The notes below the pieces were generated by a model that saw only the letters and a list, made by a program, of their open reading frames with translations, ran no database searches and was not told where the DNA came from. From Odontocerum albicorne (Eukaryota; Arthropoda; Insecta; Trichoptera; Odontoceridae), in assembly GCA_949825065.1 (NCBI GenBank), contig OX463846.1, forward strand, positions 11,528,177-11,592,176: a stretch of DNA of 64,000 nt. Direction: 5' to 3'. Made by a program: the position numbers and the translations under genes. Shown in pieces: positions 21,964 to 32,346 of the stretch. Every line of letters begins with the position of its first letter. The stretch's first letter is position 1.

Positions 21964-22659
21964 TAGTATCTGTACCTACCATTCGAGAATACAAATGCTG
22001 TCACTCCCGTAATGCAAATGGATGGAGAAACATTACCAAATTGTGACTCCTTTAAGTATCTTGGGTCACTCATCCATAGCGATGGAGGATGTGCAGCAGA
22101 TGTAACACATAGAATTAGTGTGGGATGGATGAAGTTTAGATCAATGACGGGAGTTCTAAGTGATCCGAAAATGCCAGTAAAGTTAAAAGGAAAAGTATAC
22201 CAAACGATTGTCAGACCCGAACTCCTCTATGGCTCCGAATGCTGGACGATGTATAACTCTCACTACAGGCAACTAGAAACTGCTGAAATGCGCATGCTAA
22301 GATGGTTAACTGGTGTGTCCCTAAGAGACAAAAAAAAAGTTCACGCATTCGTGGAAGCCTAGGTGTTACAGACATCCAACTGTAAGATGGAGGAGAGGCG
22401 ATTGAGATGGTGTGGGCACGTTGGACGCAGATCACCCTATCACATTGTGAACCAGGTAATCTCCATGGATCTTCCTCGAATAACAGCAAGAGGAAGATCA
22501 AAGAATTCGTGGGTGGTGCAAAAAGATAACCTGTTGCAGTGGCACGGCCTGGGGGACGTAGTCCGAGACAGAAGAGTATACTACCTGAGGACAAGGAGAG
22601 CTGACCCCAACAGTCTTCGCAGACAGTGAGTTGGGATGGAGCCAGGGAGAAGAAGAAGA
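21964..22659 (+). mobile_element. 5'-truncated RTE LINE insertion
   Basis: A 696-bp insertion between exact 17-bp direct repeats, ending in GAGAAGAAGAAGAA. It is 5' truncated, as usual for LINEs copied by target-primed reverse transcription, and keeps only the last part of ORF2. It is the least decayed LINE in the window, and the intact duplications suggest relatively recent insertion. Confidence 0.85.
22012..22627 (+). pseudogene. RTE reverse transcriptase C-terminus, one frameshift
   Basis: Two open pieces together give the C-terminal end of an RTE-clade ORF2. The first (22012-22362) reads CDSFKYLGSLIHSDGG, MKFRSMTGVLSDPKMP, LLYGSECWTMYNSH and EMRMLRWLTGVS. After a stop at 22360-22362, the second (22363-22629) reads MEERRLRWCGHVGRR and TARGRSKNSW, ending DPNSLRRQ. 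FKYLG, LLYGSECW and RLRWCGHV are standard landmarks following the polymerase core. The catalytic YADD region was lost with the 5' part, so no active enzyme is possible. Confidence 0.8.
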
Positions 22660-22676
22660 AGATCTGTACTCTGAGA
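22660..22676 (+). repeat. Right target-site duplication of the RTE insertion
   Basis: Exact copy of 21947-21963. Confidence 0.85.
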
Positions 22677-22739
22677 ATACGAGTTGGAATAACTTGTTGC
22701 GGTGATTAAGGGAAAATAGAGGAATATAAAAGAAAATTA

Positions 22740-23786
22740 TTTCAGTCTGTTTTTTTTATCAAATGTATTTTCAGTAAAATAAATATTTTTTATATTTGGA
22801 AAGATGTTGATTTCCACGTAGCATTATACCGCCGATACTCAGTTATCAGGAGTTTGGAAGTTCACTAGCAGGTGCACCATGAGCAGGTGAGGTTGTCTTG
22901 TGCGCTTTTGCAATACTGGTACAGCCCCTTGCACTCAACTTAATTATGCAGTTAATACATTGCAAATGTAAACAATATTCAATATTTTTTTTATAACATG
23001 TAACTAAAGTGAGTTGAAAATCAGTTAATATTCAGGACAGTCACGATACATTTTGTTAGATCTGTAGAACGTGTCTCGTTGCCATTCTGTATAGTTAGTT
23101 GGATGCAAAAAAAAATTCTGACAAAAAATAATTGGCGCCCGTGCAAAGTGTTTTGATAGATACTTTTTTTTGCGTAACACTATAGTGTATATGTTACGTT
23201 GCAAATATTTTTTAATAACAGAAGTCAGCAACATGCGATCTTCGGGCCATTAGTAGCTCTTGAGGTGTTATAAGATCGCTTGACAAATATTTTTGATATG
23301 GTTATAATACTAAATAAATGACAAGGTGTTTCACAATAAATAATCACTTAAGAAGATTTTAGTTGGATCATTATCGGAAATCGATTAAAATAGTGAAGTG
23401 GGTGTATACCACCCGATTATGCGAGTCAACAACCTTTGTAATTCGCTTAGAATGTCTTGACACCACCCAATGTTAGAATGATAAAAGTATATCTATAATT
23501 TTATTTTATCAAAATTCAGTTAGATATTAAATAAGGATTCTCGGACGATATACCTGTACCCAAAACGAATTTTAATTTCTTTATGAATCATATTTTTTTA
23601 TATGTTTTACAAGAATTTCGCTCGGGCGTTGCAATAGCTGCCAGACATGATTTGGTTTCTCTTTAGAGCGCCAATGAGGAGAGTCTGTTCTTCACATTGC
23701 GCGCCTTTGCTAAGAGTTACTAGTAGTTCTCTACATATTGAAATTGTCATTTAATTATTATTTTTATTATAGAGTCCACGACTGAA
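22740..23786. other. AT-rich region without recognisable genes
   Basis: No family recognised. The stretch 23620-23700 (GCTCGGGCGTTGCAATAGCT) weakly resembles 9540-9580, which may point to an unnamed dispersed repeat. Confidence 0.4.
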
Positions 23787-24050
23787 AACTTCCGTGGACT
23801 CGTTGGTTAGACACTGAACTTCCAGTCAGAGGTTCCGGAATCGATTCTCAATGATTGCTGAAAAAGTACAAGAAAGGGAACCAGCCTGAAAAAATATCAA
23901 CTGGTAACAACACTTAAATACATCGACTTGTGTATTGTTGCACCATCACTTGCAGTTGTATTGCCAACATATAACGAACAGCGAGCTTTGTGCCTACTCC
24001 AGTAGTTGTATAATCCGATAGTGTGATGAATGGAACCGAGGAAAATACTG
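23787..24050 (+). mobile_element. SINE-C copy 1
   Basis: The tRNA-like head CTTCCGTGGACTCGTTGGTT and box B-like TTCCGGAATCGATTCTCAAT are followed by a body unlike SINE-A, containing CACTTGCAGTTGTATTGCCA and TTTGTGCCTACTCCAGTAGT. The same order occurs at 53168-53405 and 54675-54967, all on the plus strand. Confidence 0.65.
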
Positions 24051-24059
24051 GTTCCCGGC

Positions 24060-25228
24060 AATACTCTTCAATGTATTCGCAACGCCAGTTCGAGTTTATC
24101 GAAGGTTCCCTACTTATGAAATAAAACATATCCTCAAAATTGTTTTGATGTACAAAAAGACGAAACCTCAAAAATTAAACTACGAAAAAAATGATCAACC
24201 AATTTGGGTAAATAACTGCCTGAAAATGCGCTAAACTTTCGTAATCATATACATAACATACAGCACGTTTGAAATGAAGTTAACAACGAAAATTTTGTTC
24301 TAGTGACTATTATTCGAGAAATATGTAACTACTTATCGGACAACATATTACTGTACAACATAATTTCACCTGAATTTATTTTGTAACGTTTATGAGTTCT
24401 ATTTTATGAATTCAAAAACTAAATGTTTTTTAATAGTTTCATTGGCCATTTTTGTACAGTAAAGGGTTGACGATCCCTGATCCGCAATCTACTAGATCTG
24501 ACTCTTGTACAGTGGCGTGTGTGAAATAGTAATGCTCACTTTTTCGTAGTATTTTTTGTAGCCGAGTTAACAATTTGCAGTGACGTGGAACGCGGTGCCA
24601 CTTCGGAATAAATCACGAGAGCCGATGATGTCCATAGTTGACGATAATATCGTAATGAATTAATTTCTTGCCATTAACTTTCAACTATTTGAAAGTTGGT
24701 GTATAACAATTATCCACTCGTTTTAATCATTGTTAAAACTCGTGTAAAGATGAATAATAGGTTAGTCAAAGAGTTTTGAAACTAAATTATTATTTTTATT
24801 TCAAACTTTTTGTAGTATATAATAAAATAGATACATAGCATCACGCCGTTCCCTTGCAGATGTTACAGAGGACCCTACACAGAGATAACAGATCTTCAAA
24901 CTTTTGTATTCAAGCAAACAACTTTCCACATTCATACATCTCGTTTTGCATAATCTTTTATTATTCATTACTTCACACTTCAAATACGTTTAACGGATTT
25001 ATTCATTGAAATGAATTTCTTCCAACCAAGCATATTTTGTTTCATGATTATCATTTGTATCCATGACCGAATCTTTAACGTATTGTATGAAAACAATATT
25101 TAAAAAAAACTAAAAAGATATTGGATAAATTTCAATGATTTTTTTATTATGGGGGGAATTGTATGAGAATTAAAATAAATTAGAGGAATACTTTACATTC
25201 TTTGAAAATCTGATTTATTTAATCGAGT
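24060..25228. other. AT-rich region without recognisable genes
   Basis: No gene or repeat family recognised. Confidence 0.45.
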
Positions 25229-25229
25229 C

Positions 25230-25500
25230 AAGTTTTCTTCGGTCTACCTTTCACGTACACCTTGCACTTCTGACTTTTATACTCTTAATCAATATCTTAA
25301 CTACTAAAGGTCCTTCCTTCATTTTATTTAAATCATCCATTTTATCCATCCATTCATTTCTGATGTCTTCATTCGGCCTTATGTCATATAATATAAAGAC
25401 ACTCGACAGATTTTCCTAAGTCCACTTATTTTAATACGTTTAATTTTACTTTTATCCTTATTCCACCAAGTCCAAGCTTCACTTTCATACATCAATGTGG
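25230..25500 (-). mobile_element. RTE-like LINE ORF2 fragment
   Basis: The minus strand reads VSTLMYESEAWTWW, then IKRIKISGLRKICRVS in the same direction, then EDIRNEWMDKMD. This is the LMYGSEAW landmark and the region after it. The fragment ends in a G-R-x-x-x-D block before 25230. Stops break the frame. Confidence 0.6.
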
Positions 25501-25574
25501 ATACCAGCACAATATAATGTATTTCCTTTTTTGCTACTTTTGATAGCATGCACTAACATTGTGAAAATACAGTG

Positions 25575-25800
25575 GTAATAAGACCAAGGAAAATATGATT
25601 TTATCGAGTGAATGATATTTTGAAAGAAGAAAAAGTAAGAAAATTGAAAAAGCCATAGGATATATAGTATAAGAGATATGTAATTGTGAAAGAGGCGAAA
25701 TGTGAGTGTCGAGATATGAAAGTTTAGCGTTTCTCCTCTCGGCATTCCCTAGCAGGGAAACCGCTTTATGGTATGTATGTTATGTATGTGCTATTGATTT
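25575..25800 (+). mobile_element. LINE 3' end
   Basis: AAGACCAAGGAAAATATGAT and GAGGCGAAATGTGAGTGTCG, then the ending AGGGAAACCGCTTTATGGTA and a GTATGTATG tail, match the 3' end of the copies at 10800 and 27290. It is in opposite orientation to the fragment just upstream. Confidence 0.6.
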
Positions 25801-25852
25801 ATAGTACATTTTTGTATGTTATGTATGTGCTATTGATTTATAGTACATTTTT
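25775..25852. repeat. 39-bp tandem duplication after a LINE tail
   Basis: GTATGTTATGTATGTGCTAT starts at 25775 and again at 25814, and the two units are identical over almost all of their length. Confidence 0.85.
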
Positions 25853-26083
25853 GTAATATTAACTCAAATTCTATTATTTCAGTTTAAACGATTTTTCACA
25901 GGAAAGTGTTTTCAAGATTTTCTTCAAGTCGTAAAAATTGTAATGTATAGTGTTACATTTTCGTTGTATACAGTACAACCAGGTGTATTTATTACCATTT
26001 GGCGATTTCTTCCAACCGAGTCATCGAGAGTTAGCCGACTAGGTGTTGTGGATCTAGCGAACAGACTGCGCTAGCTTGAGTTG

Positions 26084-26113
26084 AATGATTGAACTTATAG
26101 CATGTGCTTCCTT
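26084..26113. repeat. Left 30-bp target duplication of the poly(A) element
   Basis: Thirty bases beginning AATGATTGAACTTATAGCAT are repeated exactly at 26379-26408. The outermost T bases merge with the poly(T) start of the insert, so the end may be off by a few bases. Confidence 0.7.
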
Positions 26114-26378
26114 TTTTTTTTTTTATTAAACAAAGTAAATTATTGTACAAACATTTGTCAAGGCTATACCTATATACAAATTTATTACTTAACTAATCTT
26201 AATTATATGTTATAATTTATGAACTTACTTAATCTTATTTTCCTATATATCATTTTATTTTATTTATTCAATCCTCATATATGAGATCTTAGAAATAATT
26301 AACACCTACATACTACTTATAACTAGATAACAATTCTTACAATAATTATTTAGCAAAAACAAGTCCACTCGTTCAGTC
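26114..26378 (-). mobile_element. Poly(A)-ended retroelement, copy 1
   Basis: A 265-bp insert begins with a long T run (a poly(A) tail read on the minus strand) and ends near AACAAGTCCACTCGTTCAGT. A similar sequence is at 29660-29925 and a diverged one at 27767-27912. The poly(A) end and flanking 30-bp duplications indicate target-primed reverse transcription. There is no protein-coding frame and no tRNA-like head on the minus strand. Confidence 0.65.
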
Positions 26379-26504
26379 AATGATTGAACTTATAGCATGT
26401 GCTTCCTTCGGAGTGTAGGCTGACTGCGCTAGCTTGAGTGGAATGATTGAACTTATAGCATGTGCTTCCTTCGGAGTGTAGGCTGACTGGTGGTTTAGAG
26501 ATAT
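26379..26504. repeat. 63-bp tandem duplication within SINE-D
   Basis: The block starting AATGATTGAACTTATAGCAT occurs at 26379 and again at 26442. Both units end in CTTCGGAGTGTAGGCTGACT. Confidence 0.8.
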
Positions 26505-26774
26505 TCAAATGGAATCTTGAGTTAAATTTTGTTACACTTTTATTATTTATTTACTATAAAATCTGACGAACAACTCGTATTAAAAATATATCTCAATGTT
26601 CCAGACATATTGTTTCGTGTTAACACGGTCTTCAGGAATGGGGCCCATACCAAAAATCTGGACGTTTCTCACTTTTTTAGTGATTACTTAGATTGGGGAA
26701 CACAATGGACGTGGATATATGCAGTTGATCTAGGGAGAAGCTGATATCAAGAATATTTTATATCTGTCAATCTA

Positions 26775-27195
26775 GCTTATTTCGTTCATTATCTACCTAC
26801 GCGTTTCACTCCCATACATCTATTATTATTTTGAATGTATGTCTTTTGATGCACGATAAACATTGTTTCCTGTTCGGTAACAATATCAACGTTGCATCAA
26901 AAGGCACAAACTCGTCGATAAGTTTTTCTTTTAAATCACTGTTAAATATCTTGTTCCACCTTTCCGTCGTCTGAGAAAATAATTTCCAAGATACATTTTT
27001 TCCAACTCGTTTTAGTCTTTCATTGGTTGTTCGAATGTTGCATTTAATTATCCTTTCACTATGACTCTGGATTTAGCGAAATTCTTTCTCATCTTTTCAT
27101 TAGCATTTCGCATGCAATTCATTTTCATTCTCAACAAACATTATCATGTCATCAGCATGCCCACATATACCCTCGTTAGACATTTTTATGCCACA
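26775..27195 (-). pseudogene. LINE reverse transcriptase fragment with catalytic ADD box
   Basis: On the minus strand, near 27180, the frame reads SNEGICGHADDMIMFVENEN. This is the (Y/H)ADD active-site box of a non-LTR reverse transcriptase, with the two metal-binding aspartates intact. Further on, in a second frame, FSDDGKVEQDI marks the YLGS-x-x-SDDG landmark, and GTATGGGAGTGAAACGCG gives the start of the MYGSE block. This is the only part of the RTE-like LINE copies here that still shows the polymerase core. It is broken by several stops. Confidence 0.65.
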
Positions 27196-27289
27196 TTTAT
27201 TTTTATTTACTGTTGTTTTATTATTTTTTAAATAAACTTTGACGTTTTTGATATTTGATGTTTTATCCCCTTTTAAATTAGTCTTAATA

Positions 27290-27615
27290 ACCTAAGGCTG
27301 ATGTGTAGAGTAAGATGCAAAATAGCACGCTGAGATGGTTTGGGCATGAAGAACGAAGGAAAGAAGAAATATTAATAAAACAAATACGAATATATATAGT
27401 GCAAATGTGAGTGGAAGGCGTGTGAGAGGAAGACCAAGGAAAGTATGGCTGATGCAATTGGACGATATTTTGAAACGGAAACCTACAAAGTCATAGTAAT
27501 TGTAGATGTATGTATATGGAAGAAGCTAATAATTCGTGTCCAGGGAGGAAAGTCTGGTGCTCTGTCATCTGCCTACCCCGACAGGGAGATGGCGTAATGA
27601 TATGTATATATGTAA
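27290..27615 (+). mobile_element. RTE-like LINE C-terminus and 3' end
   Basis: Plus-strand pieces read TLRWFGHEERR and SGRRVRGRPRKVWL, then QLDDILK, the standard end of these ORF2 proteins. The 3' part has GGAAAGTCTGGTGCTCTGTC, ACCCCGACAGGGAGATGGCG and a GTATATATGTA tail. Frameshifts separate the pieces. Confidence 0.7.
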
Positions 27616-27766
27616 ATTAATCGTGATTTACAACAAGTTTTTAAATTAATAGCACAATAGTAATTTTTACTTTTGATGTACTTATGCTATATTTTTTTTA
27701 TTTTTTATATACATAAATCATGTTTTGTTTTGATTGTGTGTTCAAGTTTTGAATTTTTTTCCCTTT

Positions 27767-27912
27767 TTTTACTAACCAATAAAGTAATCTATAACATAAA
27801 CATTTGCCAATATACAAACACTTTGCAAAGACTATACATAAATAATAACTTAATTCATGTATTATAACTATGAACTAACTTAATATTCTACATGTACGAG
27901 TATGTCATTTTA
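27767..27912 (-). mobile_element. Poly(A)-ended retroelement, diverged copy
   Basis: AATAAAGTAATCTATAACAT, CAAAGACTATACATAAATAA and GAACTAACTTAATATTCTAC align in order with the copies at 26114 and 29660, with many changes. Confidence 0.45.
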
Positions 27913-28710
27913 CTTTTGATAATATTTCACTTATATTTTTTTATTTTTGTTATTTGGCGTGTTTTGAAGTTTATTTGATTGCTGTTTTAGTTTATTTTTT
28001 TTACAATTATTATAATTGAAAGTTGATTTTCAAAGAAATAAAATAACGCGTTCACTAAAGGTCACGATGTTAACTTGAGATTAAGATATTATAATCTTGT
28101 TTAACCTTTTAAGTGGTGATGAATCCGCATAAATCCATACGTAAAAAATGTGCCGGTTGCTAACCAAATTTAAATTCCATACTTGACTTTGAAAATTAAA
28201 AGGTAGATGTTATTTTATCATTCAATGACTTGTGTATGTAAAAAAAACACAGTCTACCTGTTTTAAGATATTAAAGAAACATAGTGGAAACAAGTTGTAT
28301 TTGTTAAAGAATAAATTAACTATTGAATAAACTCTTTACTTGGTGGATATTTACTTTATTATTTGAATGAGATATCTCGATTTGAAAGTGGTTACATCCA
28401 ACTTTGATATATGGGAGTGAAACGTGAACGAAGAAAAATATTGATGTGAGACAAAGTAAATGTTCAAAAAATGCGTGTCCTTGGTGAATTATTTTATTCG
28501 AGGAGTGTCAAAATTTTCCTTCAATATTTATTCTTAAATGAAGGAATGAGGTGTTAGTGTTAGCAATAAAAGATCATTTAGAATTTATATTTAATAAATA
28601 AACTGTAGGAAAAAATTGTCAATTTACACAATGAATTTACACGTTAACAGGACAAGAATTTTCAAATTAAATTAAACAAGTTGCACATGATTTTATATTT
28701 TTATTTCATA

Positions 28711-28978
28711 CACATTAAAGAGTTATTCTTATACCCCCGAATATTTTATACACATTACAGAGTTATTCTTATACCCCCGAATATTTTATACACATTACAG
28801 AGTTATTCTTATACCCCCGAATATTTTATACCCTTTATAGAGTTATTCTTATACCCTCGAATATTTTGTACACATTATAGAGTTATTCTTATACCCCCGA
28901 ATATTTTATACACATTAAAGAGTTATTCTTATACCCTCGAATATTTTATAAACATTACAGAGTTATTCTTATAACGTA
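28711..28978. repeat. 40-bp minisatellite, block 1 (7 units)
   Basis: Units begin at 28711, 28751, 28791, 28831, 28871, 28911 and 28951, each with AGAGTTATTCTTATACCCCC. The 97-codon open frame across it is a by-product: 40 is not a multiple of 3, so all three frames are used in turn. Confidence 0.9.
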
Positions 28979-29088
28979 ACGTAAATAGTCTCAGAGAAAT
29001 TGTAAGAGCTGTATGAGGTGTGCGGATTTTGATTGATACGGAAATTAAAAGAAACAAGTTGCACTTGATTTTATATTTTTATTTCATA

Positions 29089-29510
29089 CACATTAAAGAG
29101 TTATTCTTATACCCCCGAATATTTTATACGCATTATAGAGTTATTCTTATACCCCTGAATATTTTATACAAATTATAGAGTTAATCTTATACCCCCGAAA
29201 ATTTTATAACTTTTATAGTGTTATTCTTATACCCCCGAATATTTTATACACATTATAGAGTTATTCTTATACCCCCGAATATTTTATACACTTTATAGAG
29301 TTATTCTTATACCCCCGAATGTTTAATACACATTGTAGAGTTATTATTATACCCCCGAATATTTAATACACATTATAGAGTTATTCTTATACCCCCGAAT
29401 ATTTTATACACATTGTAGAGTTATTCTTATACCCCGAATATTTTATGCACATTATAGAGTTATTATTATACCCTCGAATATTTTATACACATTACAAAGT
29501 TATGCTTCTA
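29089..29510. repeat. 40-bp minisatellite, block 2 (about 11 units)
   Basis: Same unit as block 1, with period 40 and one 39-bp unit near 29409. It follows a repeat of the block 1 leader (AACAAGTTGCACTTGATTTT, 378 bases after the first). Confidence 0.9.
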
Positions 29511-29659
29511 ACGTAACGTAAATAGTCTCAGAGAAATTGTAGGAGTTGTATGAGGTGTACGGATTTTGAAGAGGCGATAAATGTCTGTCGAGATGGAAAC
29601 CCTGGCACAATCAATTTTTTTTTATGAATACACATATTCAAGAAACTTTATAATTATCC

Positions 29660-29925
29660 TCAACCTTTTCTTTTTATGAAACAAAGTAATATATTGTACA
29701 AATATTTGTCAAGTCTATACCTTTATACACATTTATTACTTAACTAATCTTATTTATATTATAATTTATAAACTTACTTAATCTTATTTTCCTACATGTA
29801 ATTTTATTTTTATTTTTTATAATCTTAATATATGATTTCTTAGAAATAATGAATACCTGCATACTACTTATAACTAGATAACAATTCTTACAACTAATTA
29901 TTTAGCAAGAACAAGTCCACTGCCA
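29660..29925 (-). mobile_element. Poly(A)-ended retroelement, copy 2
   Basis: Matches 26114-26378 almost throughout, including TAGATAACAATTCTTACAA and AACAAGTCCACT at the right end. It abuts the mariner arm starting at about 29928, so one interrupted the other or they recombined here. Confidence 0.65.
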
Positions 29926-29927
29926 CC

Positions 29928-30198
29928 GCAAATATCGCGAGCAGCTTTGGCAGCTTTATTTCCTCGATTGAACCCGAATAGAAGGAGGTGTCGAAAATGC
30001 TCACTTTCGTCTACTTGACATTCCATTTTGAAGGCTTGTAATCAAATTAAATAATATATGTAACGTAAAAGCAAACGCAATATCTTGTAGAGCAGAACAT
30101 TTTCTTTCGAATGACGTATAACCTTTACCATTTTGTTTTACTTTTGGTGCTCATTTTCAAATTGGGAAAAAACGGACACAACTTATGTTAACACCCAA
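29928..30198 (-). mobile_element. Palindromic mariner derivative, single arm (copy 3)
   Basis: The right arm only: the N-terminal coding region (CGCGAGCAGCTTTGGCAGCT) to the terminal repeat, ending AACTTATGTTAACACCCAA before TA at 30199. The other arm and the inversion junction are missing. The minus-strand start codon region is preserved. Confidence 0.75.
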
Positions 30199-30319
30199 TA
30201 TATAAATTTCTTTGTTGAAATTTATGTTTTTTATGTGAATCGTGTCAATGTCTCATCATTTAAACTATTTTTTCATTATGATAATAGTAGCACTGGTACA
30301 AGTAGGTTATAGCACCGCG

Positions 30320-30600
30320 CCTTATGATATAATATCGTCTGGCATCAGGTCACATAACTCGCCGCACTGGGCCGAGTGACCAGTGAGTATAAAGCGAGAA
30401 CGGTAACAGTTGCTAGTTACTACGCGCGCAATAGATACTTGTTGGGCCACTTTCCGTTTCATTGGAACTGTTTTATGTTTTTTCAATAATAATAATTGAG
30501 CCATGTACGTGGTCGGCATTGCAAGGCCGCCGCCTAATGAACTGCGCTCGTGCGCTGTTATACACTAGCGCACTGTGGCGTCCAAACTTTTTTATAGGTC
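30320..30600. other. GC-richer unannotated block
   Basis: More GC-rich than its surroundings, with GAGTATAAAGCGAGAACGGT (a TATA-like word) and a short hairpin GTGCGC/GCGCAC near 30550-30573. No coding signature on either strand and no second copy in the window. Could be an LTR or promoter fragment. Confidence 0.25.
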
Positions 30601-30711
30601 AGGTCTTGTTTATATTTATAATTAAGAGTATTATTAACTTTTTTTTAATTAAATTATTAAAAAAAACCTTCGCTGACTTGTTAGAAAATATTTTCGTTCT
30701 TTTCGAGAATA

Positions 30712-30866
30712 ATGATCTCCGTGGCCTAATTGATAAGACGCCAGTCTTTGAATCCAAGGGTTGCGGGTTCTATTCTCGTTGGTACTGAGATTTTTCAAAA
30801 AAGGATTTCAGTCTGCTTTTCACTTAAAGCTTTTTAACACCTTTCTGTATGGTTGGAACAAATTAC
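30712..30866 (+). mobile_element. SINE-A copy
   Basis: Head GATCTCCGTGGCCTAATTGA (box A), box B region GGTTGCGGGTTCTATTCTCG, body GATTTCAGTCTGCTTTTCAC, and the start of the tail, GGTTGGAACAAATTAC. Confidence 0.75.
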
Positions 30867-30909
30867 TCAGATTTAATTATTATTAAATTATATTTTACAA
30901 TTTCGTCCA

Positions 30910-31085
30910 TAAAGTTCATTTCAGTAGGTAAAGACGCCTGCATTCACACTCAGGGGTTACGGGCTTAATTCCAGTTGGTATCCAATATTTTTATCAATGA
31001 TTCTAGCATAGTCAGGTGTTCATTTAAGGTCTCTTTAATTATAACTTTCAGGTTTATTGGAAGAGAATACAATGAAATTGTTATA
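30910..31085 (+). mobile_element. SINE-A copy, degraded
   Basis: CAGTAGGTAAAGACGCCTGC, GGGTTACGGGCTTAATTCCA and a tail with ATTGGAAGAGAATACAATGA. Confidence 0.6.
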
Positions 31086-31199
31086 CATCAACACAAAGAG
31101 AAAATAAGCAGCATAAATATATGATGATCATAGTATAAATAGGCCAAAACCCATACGATGGTTGTCGTCGAAGAAAGAATACGAAAATTGAATTTTGAA

Positions 31200-31222
31200 T
31201 ACAAGAGAGAGAGAGAGAAATA
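31200..31222. repeat. GA microsatellite
   Basis: A run of GA dinucleotides. A similar run at 41008-41023 lies in the repeat that resembles 46200-46380. Confidence 0.8.
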
Positions 31223-31554
31223 CTTGGATTCTCTCCGAAAGTTATTCGAAATTTGAATCTCGGTGGGTCCGTGATAACTGAACGAATTTTAAATACTTAG
31301 CTAACAATTTTTGAACCGGTGTAAAAGGGGACGATGTATAAATGATATATATAAACAAATTCTATATTAATGAATATATATTTTCATAAATGTAGAATTT
31401 GTTTTACTTCCGTGAATATTTCACGGATTGCAACTAGTGTAGAATTAATTACAATGAAACTTCTAAAAGAATTTCAAATTTTATAACAGAATAAAGATGT
31501 TTCATAAATATTATTTATCACAATAAAAACATTCAAGACACTATTTTCATCGTT

Positions 31555-31690
31555 ATGATCCTCATCACCATTATGTTATGTCCCTATAGTACGCGAAGAG
31601 AACACATCTACACTCATTCGATCCTGGCACACATATTTCGCTTCTACCACTTCCAAGCACCTCGTTATTCATTATCTCCTATTAAAAAGG
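31555..31690 (-). mobile_element. LINE 3' end fragment (low confidence)
   Basis: Resembles 20350-20440 (TCATTCGATCCTGGCACACA). Orientation inferred. Confidence 0.35.
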
Positions 31691-31884
31691 CTTTTATCTC
31701 CATTAAAATTTGATTGATTTGGTCATGGTGTATTTTACAAGATTGTCTAATTAACTTTTCTTTAATTCTATACTACTTGTTTATATTAATAAAATTTACG
31801 AGTGTGAAAACCTACTAAGAAACCACGTATAATCCAAAGACGTTGCATTCTAAAATAATATTACATACATATGTACGTGTACAT

Positions 31885-32110
31885 TTAATTACGCCATTTT
31901 CCTGTCGGGTAGGCATAGAGGACACGTTGCCGTACTTTCATATCTCAATACACATCCTTAGCTTCGTCTACATTCATCCACGTTCTACAATTTTTCGTCT
32001 TTCAGAATATCATCCACTTGATCCAACCATGTCATACTTTGTCTTTCTCTCACACGTCTTCCTCTCATATTTACACTATATATATTTTGTACGATAAGTG
32101 AGATCATAAC
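31885..32110 (-). mobile_element. RTE-like LINE C-terminus and 3' end
   Basis: The minus-strand frame reads MRGRRVRERQSMTWLDQVDD and ILKDEKL, the end of ORF2. It continues into a 3' part with GTGTATTGAGATATGAAAG and ACCCGACAGG, as in the other copies. Confidence 0.65.
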
Positions 32111-32346
32111 CTGCATCAAAACATGGGTAACATGTTCGCTAACAACCAAATCGCTAGCGTTGGCATTATTGTCTACGTTCAAAGGTTACAAATGATATCA
32201 AGTGATATTCTGCAACAAGGTTAAGATTAAATGTCATACAAATTGCTTACATATCGATACATAAAATACACCTGAAAGTGACCTAAGATTGTGTATTGAT
32301 TGACCCATAATATCACCTTATTTATCTACGAACTATTTGTTGGATA

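Larger units (their letters stand above)
25963..26510 (-). mobile_element. SINE-D copy 1, interrupted by a poly(A) element
   Basis: The minus-strand 3' end (GTTGTACTGTATAC, GGTTGGAAGAAATCGCC) is the same tail as SINE-A, but the body is different (GTTCGCTAGATCCACAACAC on the minus strand). The body matches 47613-47791. It is split at 26113/26379 by the element at 26114-26378, and on the right a 63-bp unit of the body is duplicated in tandem. Confidence 0.6.
28400..29610 (+). mobile_element. LINE relic enlarged by a 40-bp minisatellite
   Basis: The left end reads LIYGSET (TTGATATATGGGAGTGAAAC), an RTE-like LINE landmark. The right end (GAAATTGTAGGAGTTGTATG, AAGAGGCGATAAATGTCTGT) is the matching 3' part of the same LINE type. 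Between them lie two blocks of a 40-bp minisatellite. The block boundary sequence TAACGTAACGTAAATAGTCT plus LINE sequence occurs twice (28970 and 29505), so LINE and satellite were duplicated together. Confidence 0.6.

Noticed and set aside
22211..22594. 127-codon minus-strand frame
   Set aside because: Antisense to the RTE reverse transcriptase relic.
28681..28974. 97-codon frame with repeated peptide
   Set aside because: It is the 40-bp minisatellite read in rotating frames.
30462..30788. 108-codon plus-strand frame
   Set aside because: Its 3' part lies in a SINE-A head, and the rest has no motif.
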